Below are positions 1-9,433 of a DNA stretch of 64,000 nucleotides, in pieces. A model generated the notes under the pieces. The model was not told the origin of the DNA. It ran no database searches and saw nothing but the letters and a program-made list of their open reading frames with translations. Every line of letters begins with the position of its first letter. Position 1 is the stretch's first letter. A program made the position numbers and the translations under genes. Source of the stretch: Ruegeria sp. HKCCSA071 (GTDB lineage Bacteria; Pseudomonadota; Alphaproteobacteria; Rhodobacterales; Rhodobacteraceae); contig NZ_JAEDOX010000001.1 in assembly GCF_017872555.1 (NCBI RefSeq), forward strand, positions 682,001 through 746,000. Direction: 5' to 3'.

Positions 1-1
1 T

Positions 2-1678
2 CGCGCGATTGGGCGCGGGCTTCTGACACCCGAACAGATCACCTATGCCGGTCCGTTTGTATTCTATCTGATCTGGATTCCGCGCCTGGGGGCGGCGGCC
101 TCACGTTTTGTTCTGGCACCGGAGAAACCAAAATATCGGCTGGTCAGTATTGACGACCATTGGGCAAAGTACCTGCATCGCAATCTGATCGGGCTGTTGA
201 TCCTGATCGGGTTCACGCTGTTTATTGTGCGCTTCAACGCCCTAAATGGCATCACAGGGGACGATACACGCATCGCCTTCTGGCTGAATGCGGCAACCCA
301 TGTCTATATCGCCGTCATCGCCTGGACCGCGCGCCAAGGGTTGTCTCAGATGATGCTGGGAACAGACCCGGACCGCACGAAGTTTGATGAAGAAGTCGCG
401 CATTATTATCCCTACTTCGCCATTGGCGTTTCGGTGACAATCTGGCTGCTGGTCGAATTCCTGGTCGCACAACGCGATCCATCGACGCTAAGATTGCTTG
501 CAGGTGGTGCGCATTTCACAACCATGTTCTGGTTGCTGATTGCCCCTGCTCTCGACACTTTGATCCGCGGGCTGGTACGCCATTTGCAGCCGCCGATGTC
601 TGGCGAAGGCCCGCTGGCCGAACGCGCGCATCGCGCGGCCAAGCGCAGCTATATCCGGATTGGGCGGGTCATTGCCGGGCTGATCGTCGTCTTCATGATC
701 GCCCGCGCGTGGCATCTTGACCTGCGCAATGTCGCCTCGGCCGGTGTCAGTGCCGAAGTTGGCGGCGCTGTCATTGAGTTCCTTCTAATCATCGCGGTCG
801 GTTACATCCTAAACGAGGTCGTCTCGCTATGGATCAACCGCAGGCTGGCCAAAGAACAGACCGCAGCCGAGGCAGTCGACGAGGAAGCAAGCGGTGAAGG
901 CGGCGGCACCGGAGGCTCTCGTCTGGCGACGGTCCTGCCGCTGATGCGGATTACGGCCCAGATCACCATCTCGGTCATCTTTGGCCTGCTGGCCCTGGGT
1001 GCGTTGGGTATCAACATCACGCCGCTTCTGGCCGGTGCCGGTGTTCTGGGTCTTGCCATCGGCTTTGGAGCTCAGAAACTGGTGGCGGATGTCGTCGGCG
1101 GTGTCTTCTTCCTGATCGATGATGCCTTCCGCGTCGGCGAATATGTTGATGTGGGCGGAACCACCGGGACGGTCGAAAAAATCTCGATCCGCTCGATGCA
1201 ACTGCGCCATCACAGGGGGCCTGTGCACACGATCCCCTATGGAGAAATCCAGAAACTGACAAATTACAGCCGTGACTGGGTGATCATGAAGCTGAAATTC
1301 ACCGTGCCCTTCGATACCGATCCCAACAAGGTCAAGAAAATCTTCAAAAAGATCGGGGCCGAAATGATGGAGGACGAAACCCACAAAGAAGGCTTCCTAC
1401 AGCCCTTCAAATCTCAGGGTGTGTTCGACTTTGATGATGTGGGCATGATCATTCGCGGTAAATTTATGGCCAAACCGGGCAAGCAATTCACCTTACGCAA
1501 GGAAATCTTCAACCGGGTCAAAGCAGCCTTCAAGGAAAACGGCATCGACTTTGCCCGCCGCGAGGTGCGCGTTGCGATTCCGGGCCTGGATGAGGTCGAG
1601 CATCTGACGCCCGAGCAGAAGGCTGCTGTTGGCGCCGCAGCCGCTGCCGAGGTCAACAAGGACCAGGGATCGGCGTAA
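2..1678 (+). CDS. MscS-family mechanosensitive channel (5' end outside the window)
   Basis: The reading frame is open from base 2 without a stop, so the N-terminus lies left of the window; 558 residues are present. Several hydrophobic segments lie in the first two thirds. The family's pore-lining helix is visible around residue 344 as a Gly/Ala-rich stretch (GAGVLGLAIGFGAQK), followed by the MscS beta-domain (VGGVFFLIDDAF, then VGEYVDVGGTTGTVEKISIR) and a soluble C-terminal region ending in an Ala-rich tail. Homologues open under membrane tension and release solutes during osmotic downshock. The extra N-terminal membrane helices mark one of the larger MscS paralogues rather than the minimal three-helix type. 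A strong terminator follows at 1729. Family assignment is secure; the physiological role is inferred. Confidence 0.9.
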   Translation, partial: RAIGRGLLTPEQITYAGPFVFYLIWIPRLGAAASRFVLAPEKPKYRLVSIDDHWAKYLHRNLIGLLILIGFTLFIVRFNALNGITGDDTRIAFWLNAATHVYIAVIAWTARQGLSQMMLGTDPDRTKFDEEVAHYYPYFAIGVSVTIWLLVEFLVAQRDPSTLRLLAGGAHFTTMFWLLIAPALDTLIRGLVRHLQPPMSGEGPLAERAHRAAKRSYIRIGRVIAGLIVVFMIARAWHLDLRNVASAGVSAEVGGAVIEFLLIIAVGYILNEVVSLWINRRLAKEQTAAEAVDEEASGEGGGTGGSRLATVLPLMRITAQITISVIFGLLALGALGINITPLLAGAGVLGLAIGFGAQKLVADVVGGVFFLIDDAFRVGEYVDVGGTTGTVEKISIRSMQLRHHRGPVHTIPYGEIQKLTNYSRDWVIMKLKFTVPFDTDPNKVKKIFKKIGAEMMEDETHKEGFLQPFKSQGVFDFDDVGMIIRGKFMAKPGKQFTLRKEIFNRVKAAFKENGIDFARREVRVAIPGLDEVEHLTPEQKAAVGAAAAAEVNKDQGSA

Positions 1679-1728
1679 CCTTCGGGGTTTACGTCTGCGA
1701 TTTGCAGCAGGACTGCTATGCGTTTTTT

Positions 1729-1759
1729 CGGAACCGGCCGTGAAGCCGGTTCCGTTTTT
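1729..1759 (+). terminator. Rho-independent terminator after the MscS-type gene
   Basis: A perfect 10-bp stem (CGGAACCGGC pairing with GCCGGTTCCG) with a 6-nt loop is followed by five T residues. Confidence 0.85.
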
Positions 1760-1858
1760 CTTTGAAAGACGCGGCCTGCGCCGTCTTGACCCTTTCCACA
1801 CGCGCGCGCTTGCCCTACAAGGCGCGCAATCTCGGCCCACTTGGACACAGGACAGAAG

Positions 1859-4018
1859 ATGCAAGAGCCCGCCATCACACCCGATCTGATTGCAGCACAT
1901 GGGCTCAAGCCCGAGGAATACGATATGATCCTCGAGATCATCGGGCGTGAACCGACCTTTACCGAGCTTGGTATTTTCTCGGCTATGTGGAACGAACATT
2001 GTTCTTACAAGTCGTCGAAGAAATGGTTGCGCACTCTTCCGACCTCGGGGCCTCAGGTCATTTGCGGCCCGGGCGAGAATGCCGGTGTCGTGGATATCGG
2101 CGACGGACAGGCAGTGGTTTTCAAGATGGAAAGTCACAATCACCCGTCTTACATCGAACCCTACCAGGGTGCGGCAACGGGTGTCGGCGGCATCCTTCGG
2201 GACGTGTTCACCATGGGTGCGCGCCCGATCGCTTCGATGAACGCGCTGTCCTTCGGTGAACCCGGCCACCACAAAACCCGCCAGCTGGTCAACGGCGTGG
2301 TCGAAGGTATTGGCGGCTATGGCAACTGTTTCGGTGTTCCCTGCGTAGGGGGCGAGGTCCGCTTTCACCTCGCTTACAACGGCAACTGCCTTGTGAACGC
2401 CTTTGCCGCCGGTTTGGCCGACAGTGACAAGATCTTCTACTCTGCCGCGTCGGGCGTGGGCATGCCGGTTGTCTATCTTGGCGCCAAGACCGGACGCGAC
2501 GGTGTTGGCGGCGCAACGATGGCCTCGGCCGAGTTTGACGATACCATCGAGGAAAAACGCCCCACTGTTCAGGTGGGTGATCCCTTCACCGAAAAACGCC
2601 TGATGGAAGCGACGCTGGAGCTGATGCAGACCGGTGCCGTGATCTCGATCCAGGACATGGGTGCCGCTGGCCTGACCTGTTCCGCGGTTGAGATGGGCGA
2701 CAAGGGCGGTCTGGGCGTGCGTCTGGATCTGGAAAACGTCCCCCAGCGCGAAGAGAACATGACAGCCTATGAAATGATGCTGTCCGAATCTCAGGAACGC
2801 ATGCTGATGGTTCTCAAACCCGAGCTTGAAGCCGAAGCCCGCGCCGTATTCGAGAAATGGGACCTGGACTTTGCCATCGTCGGCGAAACGATTGCCGAGG
2901 ACCGTTTCCTGATCATGCATAACGGTGAGGTCAAGGCCGATCTCGTCCTGTCCAAACTGTCTTCGACCGCGCCCGAATATGATCGCCCTTGGGTGCCGAC
3001 GCCCGAAGCCGAGGACCTGGCCGAAGTGCCTCAGATCGACCCGATTGACGGCCTGCGCGCCCTGCTATCGTCGCCCAACTACGCGGGCAAGCAGTGGGTT
3101 TATGAGCAGTACGACACGATGGTGATGGCGGATACAAACCGAACACCGGGCCTGGGTGCGGGTATGGTGCGCGTCCACGGCACCGACAAGGTGCTGGCGT
3201 TTACCTCTGATGTGACCCCGCGCTACGTCCGCGCCAACCCGGTTGAGGGCGGCAAACAGGCGGTGGCCGAAGCCTACCGCAACCTGACGGCTGTTGGGGC
3301 CAAACCACTGGCCACAACAGACAACCTGAACTTCGGCAACCCGGAAAAGCCCGAAATCATGGGTCAGTTTGTCGGCGCCATTCAGGGCATCGGCGCCGCA
3401 GTCGGCGCGCTGGATATGCCGATCGTGTCAGGCAACGTGTCACTGTATAATGAAACCGACGGTCAGGCGATCCTGCCCACCCCCACAATTGGCGCTGTCG
3501 GGCTGCTGAACCACAGTGATGAAATCATCGGCAACGAGGTGCGCGAAGGCCACGTGGCTTTGGTTATCGGCGAAACCAAAGGCCATCTGGGTCAGTCCGC
3601 CCTTCTGGCCGAGGTCTTCAACCGAGAAGATGGCGACGCGCCACATGTGAATCTGGATGCCGAGAAACGCAATGGTGATTTCATTCGCGCCAATCGAGGA
3701 ATGATCAAGGCCTGCACAGACCTGAGTGATGGCGGCCTTGCGCTTGCGGCCTTCGAACTGGCCGAGGCCGCCGGGGTTGGCGTTTGTCTCGATGATGCAC
3801 CGACGGAATTCCTGTTCGGGGAAGATCAGGCACGGTATCTGGTCGCGTGCAACTTTGATCAGGCCGAGGCGTTGATGATCGCGGCAGGTCAGGCAGGTGT
3901 GCCGCTGGTCTCTGTAGGTCGTTTTACTGGAGATACCGTCAGGATCGGCGGTTCGGAGGCCTCGCTAGAAGACCTGACGACCGTTTTCCGCAACAGCTTT
4001 GCCGACGCCGTCGCCTGA
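1859..4018 (+). CDS. purL: Phosphoribosylformylglycinamidine synthase subunit PurL
   Basis: This is the large subunit of FGAM synthase, which makes FGAM from FGAR, ATP and glutamine-derived ammonia (fourth step of de novo purine synthesis). At 719 residues it is the small PurL type that works with separate PurS and PurQ subunits; neither is in the window. Diagnostic segments are [16 protein letters not shown] near the N-terminus, the substrate-binding [20 protein letters not shown], and paired AIRS-like halves ([14 protein letters not shown]; later [17 protein letters not shown]). The start is placed at 1859 ([10 protein letters not shown]) rather than an in-frame ATG six codons upstream, because homologues begin there. 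A terminator follows at 4040. Confidence 0.96.
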   Translation: MQEPAITPDLIAAHGLKPEEYDMILEIIGREPTFTELGIFSAMWNEHCSYKSSKKWLRTLPTSGPQVICGPGENAGVVDIGDGQAVVFKMESHNHPSYIEPYQGAATGVGGILRDVFTMGARPIASMNALSFGEPGHHKTRQLVNGVVEGIGGYGNCFGVPCVGGEVRFHLAYNGNCLVNAFAAGLADSDKIFYSAASGVGMPVVYLGAKTGRDGVGGATMASAEFDDTIEEKRPTVQVGDPFTEKRLMEATLELMQTGAVISIQDMGAAGLTCSAVEMGDKGGLGVRLDLENVPQREENMTAYEMMLSESQERMLMVLKPELEAEARAVFEKWDLDFAIVGETIAEDRFLIMHNGEVKADLVLSKLSSTAPEYDRPWVPTPEAEDLAEVPQIDPIDGLRALLSSPNYAGKQWVYEQYDTMVMADTNRTPGLGAGMVRVHGTDKVLAFTSDVTPRYVRANPVEGGKQAVAEAYRNLTAVGAKPLATTDNLNFGNPEKPEIMGQFVGAIQGIGAAVGALDMPIVSGNVSLYNETDGQAILPTPTIGAVGLLNHSDEIIGNEVREGHVALVIGETKGHLGQSALLAEVFNREDGDAPHVNLDAEKRNGDFIRANRGMIKACTDLSDGGLALAAFELAEAAGVGVCLDDAPTEFLFGEDQARYLVACNFDQAEALMIAAGQAGVPLVSVGRFTGDTVRIGGSEASLEDLTTVFRNSFADAVA

Positions 4019-4039
4019 TCAGGCTGAATAAATCTCGCT

Positions 4040-4078
4040 CGAAACCTGCGTTCTGAATAAGCGCAGGTTTCGTCGTTT
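4040..4078 (+). terminator. Rho-independent terminator after purL
   Basis: An 11-bp perfect stem (CGAAACCTGCG pairing with CGCAGGTTTCG) is followed by TCGTTTT. Confidence 0.8.
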
Positions 4079-4153
4079 TGGCATATTCATGTGCCCTTGC
4101 GCGCCCGGTTCAGGCGCTCTACATCTTTGGAAAGACCTTCAGGAGTTACCTAC

Positions 4154-4390
4154 ATGCCGATGAGCGCCCATCAAATCGAACACCTGCTGCGAGAATCTTT
4201 TCCTGATGCGGATATTCAGGTCGGCGGCAACGACGGTGTTCATATGTCCGCCCTGGTGGTGGACGAAAGCTTTCGCGGCAAAAACCGGGTGCAGCAGCAA
4301 CGCGCGGTTTACGCGGCCCTGAAGGGCAAGATGGATGGCCCGGATGGAGAGCTGCACGCACTGGCGTTGACGACGAAAGTGCCTGAATAG
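4154..4390 (+). CDS. bolA: BolA-family protein (IbaG/BolA2 type)
   Basis: A 78-residue protein with the compact BolA fold pattern: HQIEHLLRESFPDADIQVGG, an invariant-type His in GVHMSALVV, the FRGKNRVQQQRAVYAALKG segment and a short C-terminal tail (ELHALALTTKVPE). BolA proteins pair with monothiol CGFS glutaredoxins to hold bridging [2Fe-2S] clusters, and such a glutaredoxin lies 460 bp downstream. The start is set by an AGGAG ribosome-binding site at 4141, 8 nt upstream of the ATG. The gene follows the purL terminator and so has its own promoter. Its exact subfamily is inferred from length and sequence. Confidence 0.9.
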   Translation: MPMSAHQIEHLLRESFPDADIQVGGNDGVHMSALVVDESFRGKNRVQQQRAVYAALKGKMDGPDGELHALALTTKVPE

Positions 4391-4575
4391 TGGACGAACC
4401 GATAGGATGGGCTCTACTGAGACTAACCTTTCTGTTCTTAGACATTTTCAACTCCTTGGCGATCCTGTTTTGTGATCTGCCAAAGCTTCTTAAGTATGGG
4501 CCCAGATATTGGCGCGTCACAAGGAATATGAGACAGCGTAAACTCACACGGCGCAAAGATTGAGAGCGCCCAATT

Positions 4576-4866
4576 ATGAATGGCTTGTTGTTCTGGATAG
4601 GTTTATTCGCAGCTTTGATAGTTGCCGCCGCAGTGATCGAAGCCTATGTGAAGCGGAACAGAAAACGCAACCTCGCCGATATGCGTCCGGATCCGGGTGA
4701 ACTCAGCAAAGTGGGCGGCCTTGAGAGATACGGGCTTGATCCAGTGAAAATGGCGCAGGCAGAACACCGGCGACTTGAAACGGAAGGATGGGCACCCAGC
4801 TTGCCCAGTGATGGAACAATCCCCGCAGATGCGGATGAAAAGGAAAAACAAAATGACCGACGTTAA
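4576..4866 (+). CDS. Small membrane-anchored hypothetical protein
   Basis: I do not recognise this 96-residue protein. It has one N-terminal hydrophobic helix (about residues 4-22), then a basic stretch (KRNRKRN), consistent with an inner-membrane anchor and a cytoplasmic tail. The tail is rich in charged residues and carries [20 protein letters not shown]. Its last 14 nt overlap the start of the downstream glutaredoxin gene, whose ribosome-binding site lies inside this reading frame, so the two are probably translationally coupled. Its own ribosome-binding site is weak (GAGAG). Location suggests, but does not prove, a link to BolA/Grx iron-sulfur handling. Confidence 0.65.
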   Translation: MNGLLFWIGLFAALIVAAAVIEAYVKRNRKRNLADMRPDPGELSKVGGLERYGLDPVKMAQAEHRRLETEGWAPSLPSDGTIPADADEKEKQNDRR

Positions 4867-5215
4867 GACCCAGATCGACGAAACCGTCAAAGCCAACGAT
4901 GTGGTGCTGTATATGAAAGGCACCAAGGAAATGCCGCAATGCGGGTTCTCCTCGCGCGTGGCTGGGGTGTTGAACTACATGGGCGTTGAATACACGGATG
5001 TGAACGTTCTGGCCGACGAAGAAATGCGTCAGGGGATCAAGGATTATTCCGATTGGCCGACCGTGCCCCAGCTTTATGTCAAAGGCGAGTTTGTTGGCGG
5101 CTGCGATATCATCACCGAGATGACCCTTTCGGGCGAACTGGACGCGTTGTTCGACGAAAACAACGTCGGCTACAACAAGGAAGCAGCCGACAAAATCCGC
5201 GAAGCGAACGCGTAA
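4853..5215 (+). CDS. grxD: Monothiol glutaredoxin, Grx4/GrxD type
   Basis: A 120-residue CGFS glutaredoxin that carries or delivers [2Fe-2S] clusters and partners BolA proteins. The active-site motif QCGFSSRV places the single catalytic/cluster-binding Cys at residue 30. The glutathione-binding parts follow: [22 protein letters not shown]. The start at 4853 (MTDVKTQ) is chosen because homologues begin there and an AAGGAAAA ribosome-binding site precedes it; it overlaps the upstream small gene by 14 nt. Together with bolA it forms the usual Grx-BolA pair. The 3' end converges on the leftward zapA operon, with only 6 nt between stop codons. Confidence 0.95.
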   Translation: MTDVKTQIDETVKANDVVLYMKGTKEMPQCGFSSRVAGVLNYMGVEYTDVNVLADEEMRQGIKDYSDWPTVPQLYVKGEFVGGCDIITEMTLSGELDALFDENNVGYNKEAADKIREANA

Positions 5216-5221
5216 TCCGGC

Positions 5222-5569
5222 CTACCGGCTGGAACAACCCCGGTATATCTCCTGCTCAACGGCGGCGCCTGCCGCCAAATAGCTTACGGACGCGTCCCAC
5301 CCTTTCGAGCGCAGGATGTATGTCCCGCCATCACCAATGGATTCGTAGCGGATACCTGACCCGCTTTCGACCTGACGCATCACAACCAGTGAGTTGTCCA
5401 CCAAGGTTGCCGCTGCCCCTGTACTACCCGGCGCGTTGAAATAGGTAACAGGCAGCGGTATTCCGTTTTCACAGGTGAAGGTGACAGACAGAATATCGAT
5501 TTCGGCCAGTGCCGTTGTCGCGGGCATAACCAGCGCCGCCGCACAGATGAATTTGCGCAGGAACCTCAT
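5222..5569 (-). CDS. MliC-family C-type lysozyme inhibitor
   Basis: A 115-residue exported protein with a signal peptide (MRFLRKFICAAALVMPATTALA). The mature part has the MliC pattern: a Cys in VTFTCENGIPLPVTYFN, the loop SGSGIRYES that contacts the lysozyme active site in characterised homologues, and SKGWDAS near the end. Characterised MliC/PliC proteins block C-type lysozymes and protect the cell wall. It is the last gene of a leftward operon and its ATG overlaps the zapA stop codon (ATGA), so it is translationally coupled to a division gene. There is no lipobox Cys, so it should be periplasmic rather than a lipoprotein. Confidence 0.75.
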   Translation of the reverse strand: MRFLRKFICAAALVMPATTALAEIDILSVTFTCENGIPLPVTYFNAPGSTGAAATLVDNSLVVMRQVESGSGIRYESIGDGGTYILRSKGWDASVSYLAAGAAVEQEIYRGCSSR

Positions 5570-5961
5570 CGTGCCTTTTTCTCCTCAACTACTGCGGCCA
5601 GCGCTTCGGCTCGTGCGGCCAGTTCGGCCAGCGTATCTGTAACGGATGGTGGAACCACGGCCACTTCGATGCGCTCAGGTTCGGGCGCCGGGGCGCTTCG
5701 CAGCGCCTGAAGCTCGGCTTCGGCTTCGGCCAGTTTCCCTTCGAGCGACTTGACCTTGTCCTCTGTGGCCGCAGTCTTGTCGGCCAGCATCAAGCCGGCC
5801 ATCAGCAACATGCGGGATTCCGGCATACGACCGATCTGATCGGACAGCACCTGCGCCTCGTCGTCCAACACTTTGGCGGCAGCGTGCAGAAAGGGCTCTT
5901 CCCCGTCCCGGCAGGACACGTCAAAACCGCGCCCGCCGATATGAATGGTCACTTCGGGCAT
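5566..5961 (-). CDS. zapA: Cell division protein ZapA
   Basis: A 131-residue ZapA: the N-terminal globular part (VTIHIGGRGFDVSC, then EEPFLHAAAKVLDDEAQVL and RMLLMAGLMLADK) precedes a C-terminal coiled coil (EDKVKSLEGKLAEAEAELQALR). ZapA binds FtsZ and bundles protofilaments in the Z-ring. The C-terminus extends beyond the usual ~100 residues with a Pro/Glu-rich linker and a second helical stretch ending in KKAR. The start codon shares one base with the stop of the upstream coiled-coil gene (TAATG), and its stop overlaps the MliC gene start, so the three genes form one tightly coupled operon. Confidence 0.92.
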   Translation of the reverse strand: MPEVTIHIGGRGFDVSCRDGEEPFLHAAAKVLDDEAQVLSDQIGRMPESRMLLMAGLMLADKTAATEDKVKSLEGKLAEAEAELQALRSAPAPEPERIEVAVVPPSVTDTLAELAARAEALAAVVEEKKAR

Positions 5962-6704
5962 TACTCTACCTCACCTTCTACAAGTTTCGCCTGCGACAGC
6001 AGAGGTTCCAACCTTGCAAGAACGGCCTGCGCTTCGGCGGCGTCTGACGCTTGCGCTGCACGCGTTGCTTCCAGTTCCGCGACGGTGGCCCGGTTCAGCA
6101 GTTCGGCATCTGCGACACCTTCGGCGGCGGCAGCGCGCAACTCGTCTATCGCAGTGCGCAATTGCTCGTTTGCCTTGCGCATCCGTTGCAGATCGTCGTC
6201 CAGCCGCGACATTGCAGCGCCGTGACTGGTCCGTTCAGCGCGCAGCATCTCAAGCTCGGCGCTCAGGTCGTCGACGCGGACAGTGTCTGACAGTTCTTCC
6301 TTTAGACGGCTGTTTTCCGCCTTCAGCGCCTCCAGCTCGGTGCTGTTGTCCAATGCGGCCTTGGCTTCGGCCAATTCAGCGCGCGCGGCTTCGACCGATG
6401 CGATTTTCGCACGGGCTTCTTCCAACTCGGATCGCAGGGCGTCCACTTCGGCTGTATCGGTAGACGCAGTACGCAACTCCTCAAGATCGGCACGCAACCC
6501 GTCCACTTCCTGTTCGTGCTGCTCCTTCAGGGATTTCAGCCTTTCCTGAAGCTGCGCGTTCGCAACTCTTTCATCTTCAAGTGCCGCCTTGACACCTTCA
6601 TCCGGCTGGGCGTCTGCGGTCGCGCCGCCCAATGCGTCGACGCCCGCTCCGATACGGTCCATCGCCGCAATTATGCGGTGCTGTAATTCCTCAAGTTGGC
6701 TCAT
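5961..6704 (-). CDS. Coiled-coil protein upstream of zapA (ZauP-like candidate)
   Basis: A 247-residue protein that is almost entirely predicted coiled coil: long Ala/Glu/Leu/Arg-rich heptads (LEEARAKIASVEAARAELAE, RLKEELSDTVRVDDLSAELE) with few helix breakers, no signal peptide and no membrane segment. In Caulobacter a coiled-coil protein, ZauP, is encoded in the zapA operon and works with ZapA to focus the Z-ring. The TAATG junction with zapA and the composition make this a good positional candidate for the same role. Low-complexity coiled coils align with anything similar, so the assignment rests on operon context and not on a diagnostic motif. Confidence 0.7.
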   Translation of the reverse strand: MSQLEELQHRIIAAMDRIGAGVDALGGATADAQPDEGVKAALEDERVANAQLQERLKSLKEQHEQEVDGLRADLEELRTASTDTAEVDALRSELEEARAKIASVEAARAELAEAKAALDNSTELEALKAENSRLKEELSDTVRVDDLSAELEMLRAERTSHGAAMSRLDDDLQRMRKANEQLRTAIDELRAAAAEGVADAELLNRATVAELEATRAAQASDAAEAQAVLARLEPLLSQAKLVEGEVE

Positions 6705-6940
6705 GCCCCTGTCACCTCTTTATCAAGGTTCATTCTGTCGCGAAGTGATCCGAATCAAAATCGAATCCCGCCTGCCGCCAGTCTAACGGAATGCGACAGA
6801 AAATACCCACTGTTTGCTTTCAACCACTTGGGCCGCGCACTTCAAGCAATCCAAGCGGATAAACCCCGGTTCTGCTTGCACTTTGAGTGCTGAGTGGTAT
6901 TGAGCCCGCAATCTGCTTTTTATCCAAAGGAACAACGCCC

Positions 6941-8965
6941 GTGGACCTGACTGCGCTGCGCAAAGCCAACCCCGAACACTGGGACAAAGCTGCGGCCATC
7001 CGCACATTGACCCTTGATGCCGTCGCCGCTGCAAACTCCGGACATTCCGGTATGCCCATGGGCATGGCGGATGTCGCGACCGTCCTGTTCGAAAAGCACC
7101 TGAAGTTTGACGCCTCGGCCCCGAACTGGCCGGATCGCGATCGCTTCATCCTGTCCGCAGGCCATGGTTCGATGCTGGTTTATTCGTTGCTGTACCTGAC
7201 AGGATATGCAGATGTGACGCTGGAGGAGATCAAGAATTTCCGCCAGCTGGGCGCAAAAACCGCAGGCCACCCTGAAAACTTTCTGGTCACTGGTGTTGAA
7301 ACCACGACCGGACCGCTGGGTCAGGGTATTTCGAACGCCGTGGGCTTTGCGATGGCCGAAGAAATACAGCGCGCGCATTATGGCAAGAAGGTTGTTGACC
7401 ACTATACCTATGTCATCGCAGGCGACGGTTGCCTTATGGAAGGCGTAAGCCAGGAGGCAATCACGCTGGCCGGTCGTCACGAGCTGAGCAAGCTGATCGT
7501 CTTCTGGGACAACAACAACATCACCATCGACGGCACCGTCGATATCGCTGACCGCACCGATCAGGTTCGTCGCTTTGCGGCCTCGGGCTGGCATGTGATC
7601 GAAATCGATGGTCATGATCCCAAGGCCGTCGACGCGGCCATCGTTCAGGCGAAGAAGTCGAACAAGCCGACCATGATTGCGTGTAAAACCCACATTGCTT
7701 TGGGCCACGCGGCGCAGGACACGTCAAAGGGGCACGGCGCGCTGACCGATGCGGATCAGCTGAAGGACGCCAAAAAGGCCTATGGCTGGGCGCATGATGC
7801 GTTTGACGTGCCTGCCAATGTCAAATCCGCATGGGAAGCCATCGGATCGCGTGGCGCTGCCGAGCGTGCGGAATGGGAAGCGCGTTTTGCACAACTGTCC
7901 GAGCGCAAGCAGGCTGAGTTCACCCGCGCCTATGCGTTCGAGGCCCCCAAACGTCTGGCCGGAGCCATTCGCGCTTTCAAAAAACAGATGTCCGAAGATC
8001 AGCCGAAACTGGCCACCCGCGCCTCGTCAGAAAAGGTCCTGAATGTTGTGAACCCGATCATGACCGAAACCGTTGGTGGTTCGGCGGACCTGACCGGATC
8101 GAACAACACCAAATCGGCCGATATGGGTGTATTCCTGCCGGAAAATCGCAAGGGCCGTTACATCCACTACGGTATCCGTGAACACGGCATGGCGGCGGCG
8201 ATGAACGGTATGGCCCTGCATGGTGGTATCCGTCCCTATGGCGGCACGTTCATGGCCTTCACAGATTATGCCCGCCCGTCCATGCGCCTGGCGGCACTGA
8301 TGAAGATCCCGTCTGTCTTCGTAATGACTCATGACTCGATCGGTCTGGGCGAGGACGGCCCGACCCACCAGCCGGTGGAACACCTAGCGATTTCGCGCGC
8401 AACACCCAACACTTTTGTGTTCCGCCCCGCTGACACCATTGAAACCGCCGAGGCATGGGAACTGGCGCTGACCTTCAAGGACAGCCCGTCGGTCCTTTCG
8501 CTGACCCGTCAGGGTGTTCCAACGGTACGTACCGAGCACAAGACCAAGAACCTGACCGCGCAGGGTGCTTACGTTCTGGCCGAAGCAGAAGGCAAGCGTC
8601 AGGCGATCCTGATTGCCACAGGTTCCGAAGTGTCGCTGGCCATGGAAGCCAAAGCGATGCTCGAAGCCGAGGGCATCGGCACCCGCGTCGTCTCGATGCC
8701 CTGCATGGAGCTGTTCGCGCAGCAGGACGAAGCCTACCGCAAGCGCGTCCTTCCGGCAGGTCCGGTCCGCGTTGGCATCGAGGCTGCGGTTCGTGCTGGT
8801 GGTTGGGATCGTTGGTTGCTGGGTGAACGTGGCCGCGAAGCCAAAGCCGGGTTCATCGGCATGTCCAGCTTTGGTGCCTCGGCCCCTGCCGGTGAGTTGT
8901 ACAAGCATTTCGGCATAACCGTCGAAGCAACCGTGGCCAAGGTCAAGGAATTGTTGGGGCTGTAA
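6941..8965 (+). CDS. tkt: Transketolase
   Basis: A 674-residue thiamine-diphosphate enzyme that moves two-carbon units between sugar phosphates in the pentose phosphate pathway. Visible are the N-terminal [50 protein letters not shown], the ThDP/Mg motif [13 protein letters not shown] ending at DNNNITIDG, and the pyrimidine domain with [18 protein letters not shown] and [21 protein letters not shown] place the start at a GTG (6941, [14 protein letters not shown]), because family members begin there and an AAAGGA ribosome-binding site lies about 9 nt upstream; an in-frame ATG 18 codons upstream lacks both. It is divergent from the zapA operon and ends at a strong terminator. Confidence 0.95.
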   Translation: MDLTALRKANPEHWDKAAAIRTLTLDAVAAANSGHSGMPMGMADVATVLFEKHLKFDASAPNWPDRDRFILSAGHGSMLVYSLLYLTGYADVTLEEIKNFRQLGAKTAGHPENFLVTGVETTTGPLGQGISNAVGFAMAEEIQRAHYGKKVVDHYTYVIAGDGCLMEGVSQEAITLAGRHELSKLIVFWDNNNITIDGTVDIADRTDQVRRFAASGWHVIEIDGHDPKAVDAAIVQAKKSNKPTMIACKTHIALGHAAQDTSKGHGALTDADQLKDAKKAYGWAHDAFDVPANVKSAWEAIGSRGAAERAEWEARFAQLSERKQAEFTRAYAFEAPKRLAGAIRAFKKQMSEDQPKLATRASSEKVLNVVNPIMTETVGGSADLTGSNNTKSADMGVFLPENRKGRYIHYGIREHGMAAAMNGMALHGGIRPYGGTFMAFTDYARPSMRLAALMKIPSVFVMTHDSIGLGEDGPTHQPVEHLAISRATPNTFVFRPADTIETAEAWELALTFKDSPSVLSLTRQGVPTVRTEHKTKNLTAQGAYVLAEAEGKRQAILIATGSEVSLAMEAKAMLEAEGIGTRVVSMPCMELFAQQDEAYRKRVLPAGPVRVGIEAAVRAGGWDRWLLGERGREAKAGFIGMSSFGASAPAGELYKHFGITVEATVAKVKELLGL

Positions 8966-8986
8966 ATCAGTCCCATCTGATCGAGC

Positions 8987-9014
8987 AAAGGGCGGCCTTG
9001 GCCGCCCTTTTCAT
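8987..9014 (+). terminator. Bidirectional terminator after tkt
   Basis: A perfect palindrome, AAAGGGCGGCC-TT-GGCCGCCCTTT, flanked by A and T tracts lies between the convergent tkt and the leftward gene at 9011, so it can end transcription from both sides. Confidence 0.85.
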
Positions 9015-9433
9015 TTGGGTTCAGCCTTAACCCGAAGTGCAAGTTCTTCATAGGCTTTCAGAGCGTAATCCAACCGCAACTCATACTGTCCTTGCACCAC
9101 CACTTTCTCAGGTGCTTGCAGGCCGAGGCAAGACAACGCTTGGCGAAGATGTGTTCCAGACAGCGGGACATAATTAGCCGATTGACCCACTAAAGCGTTG
9201 TAAAAGCGTCCCCCGAACCAACGGCTACGCTCCTGCGCCCTGAAAGCGGAATCAACACGAAAATGCAAGAAACTGAGAAGCTCGGATTCATCGAATGGGA
9301 CTTCGTCGGCCGCAACACTCAAAGCAGAAATAATTGAGGATCTGCCGTTTAAGCCGCGCGTGCCCACTTTTCGAATAAGCGGGCCATCGATGGTCGTGCC
9401 CAGACGGTAACGGGTCAATTCAGTGTTTCGCAT
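9011..9433 (-). CDS. Hypothetical protein of unknown function
   Basis: A 140-residue soluble protein that I do not recognise. It has no signal peptide, membrane helix or clear catalytic motif. Notable parts are an N-terminal RYRLGTTIDGPLIRKVGTRG, a central FLHFRVDSAFRAQERSRWFG and a C-terminal GLQAPEKVVVQGQYELRLDY. Its start overlaps the 3' end of the upstream DUF808 gene by 14 nt, which points to co-transcription and coupling, and its stop runs into the tkt terminator. Base composition looks less GC-rich than the neighbours, a possible sign of a recently acquired accessory gene. Confidence 0.6.
   Translation of the reverse strand: MRNTELTRYRLGTTIDGPLIRKVGTRGLNGRSSIISALSVAADEVPFDESELLSFLHFRVDSAFRAQERSRWFGGRFYNALVGQSANYVPLSGTHLRQALSCLGLQAPEKVVVQGQYELRLDYALKAYEELALRVKAEPK

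Noticed and set aside
1493..2920. 475-residue open frame on the minus strand across the MscS gene end and purL
   Set aside because: It spans a terminator and opposes two conserved genes; its composition is that of a shadow.
6705..6940. 6S RNA gene near zapA
   Set aside because: 6S RNA often lies beside zapA in other bacteria, but I see no open-bubble duplex in the zapA-tkt gap or after MliC.
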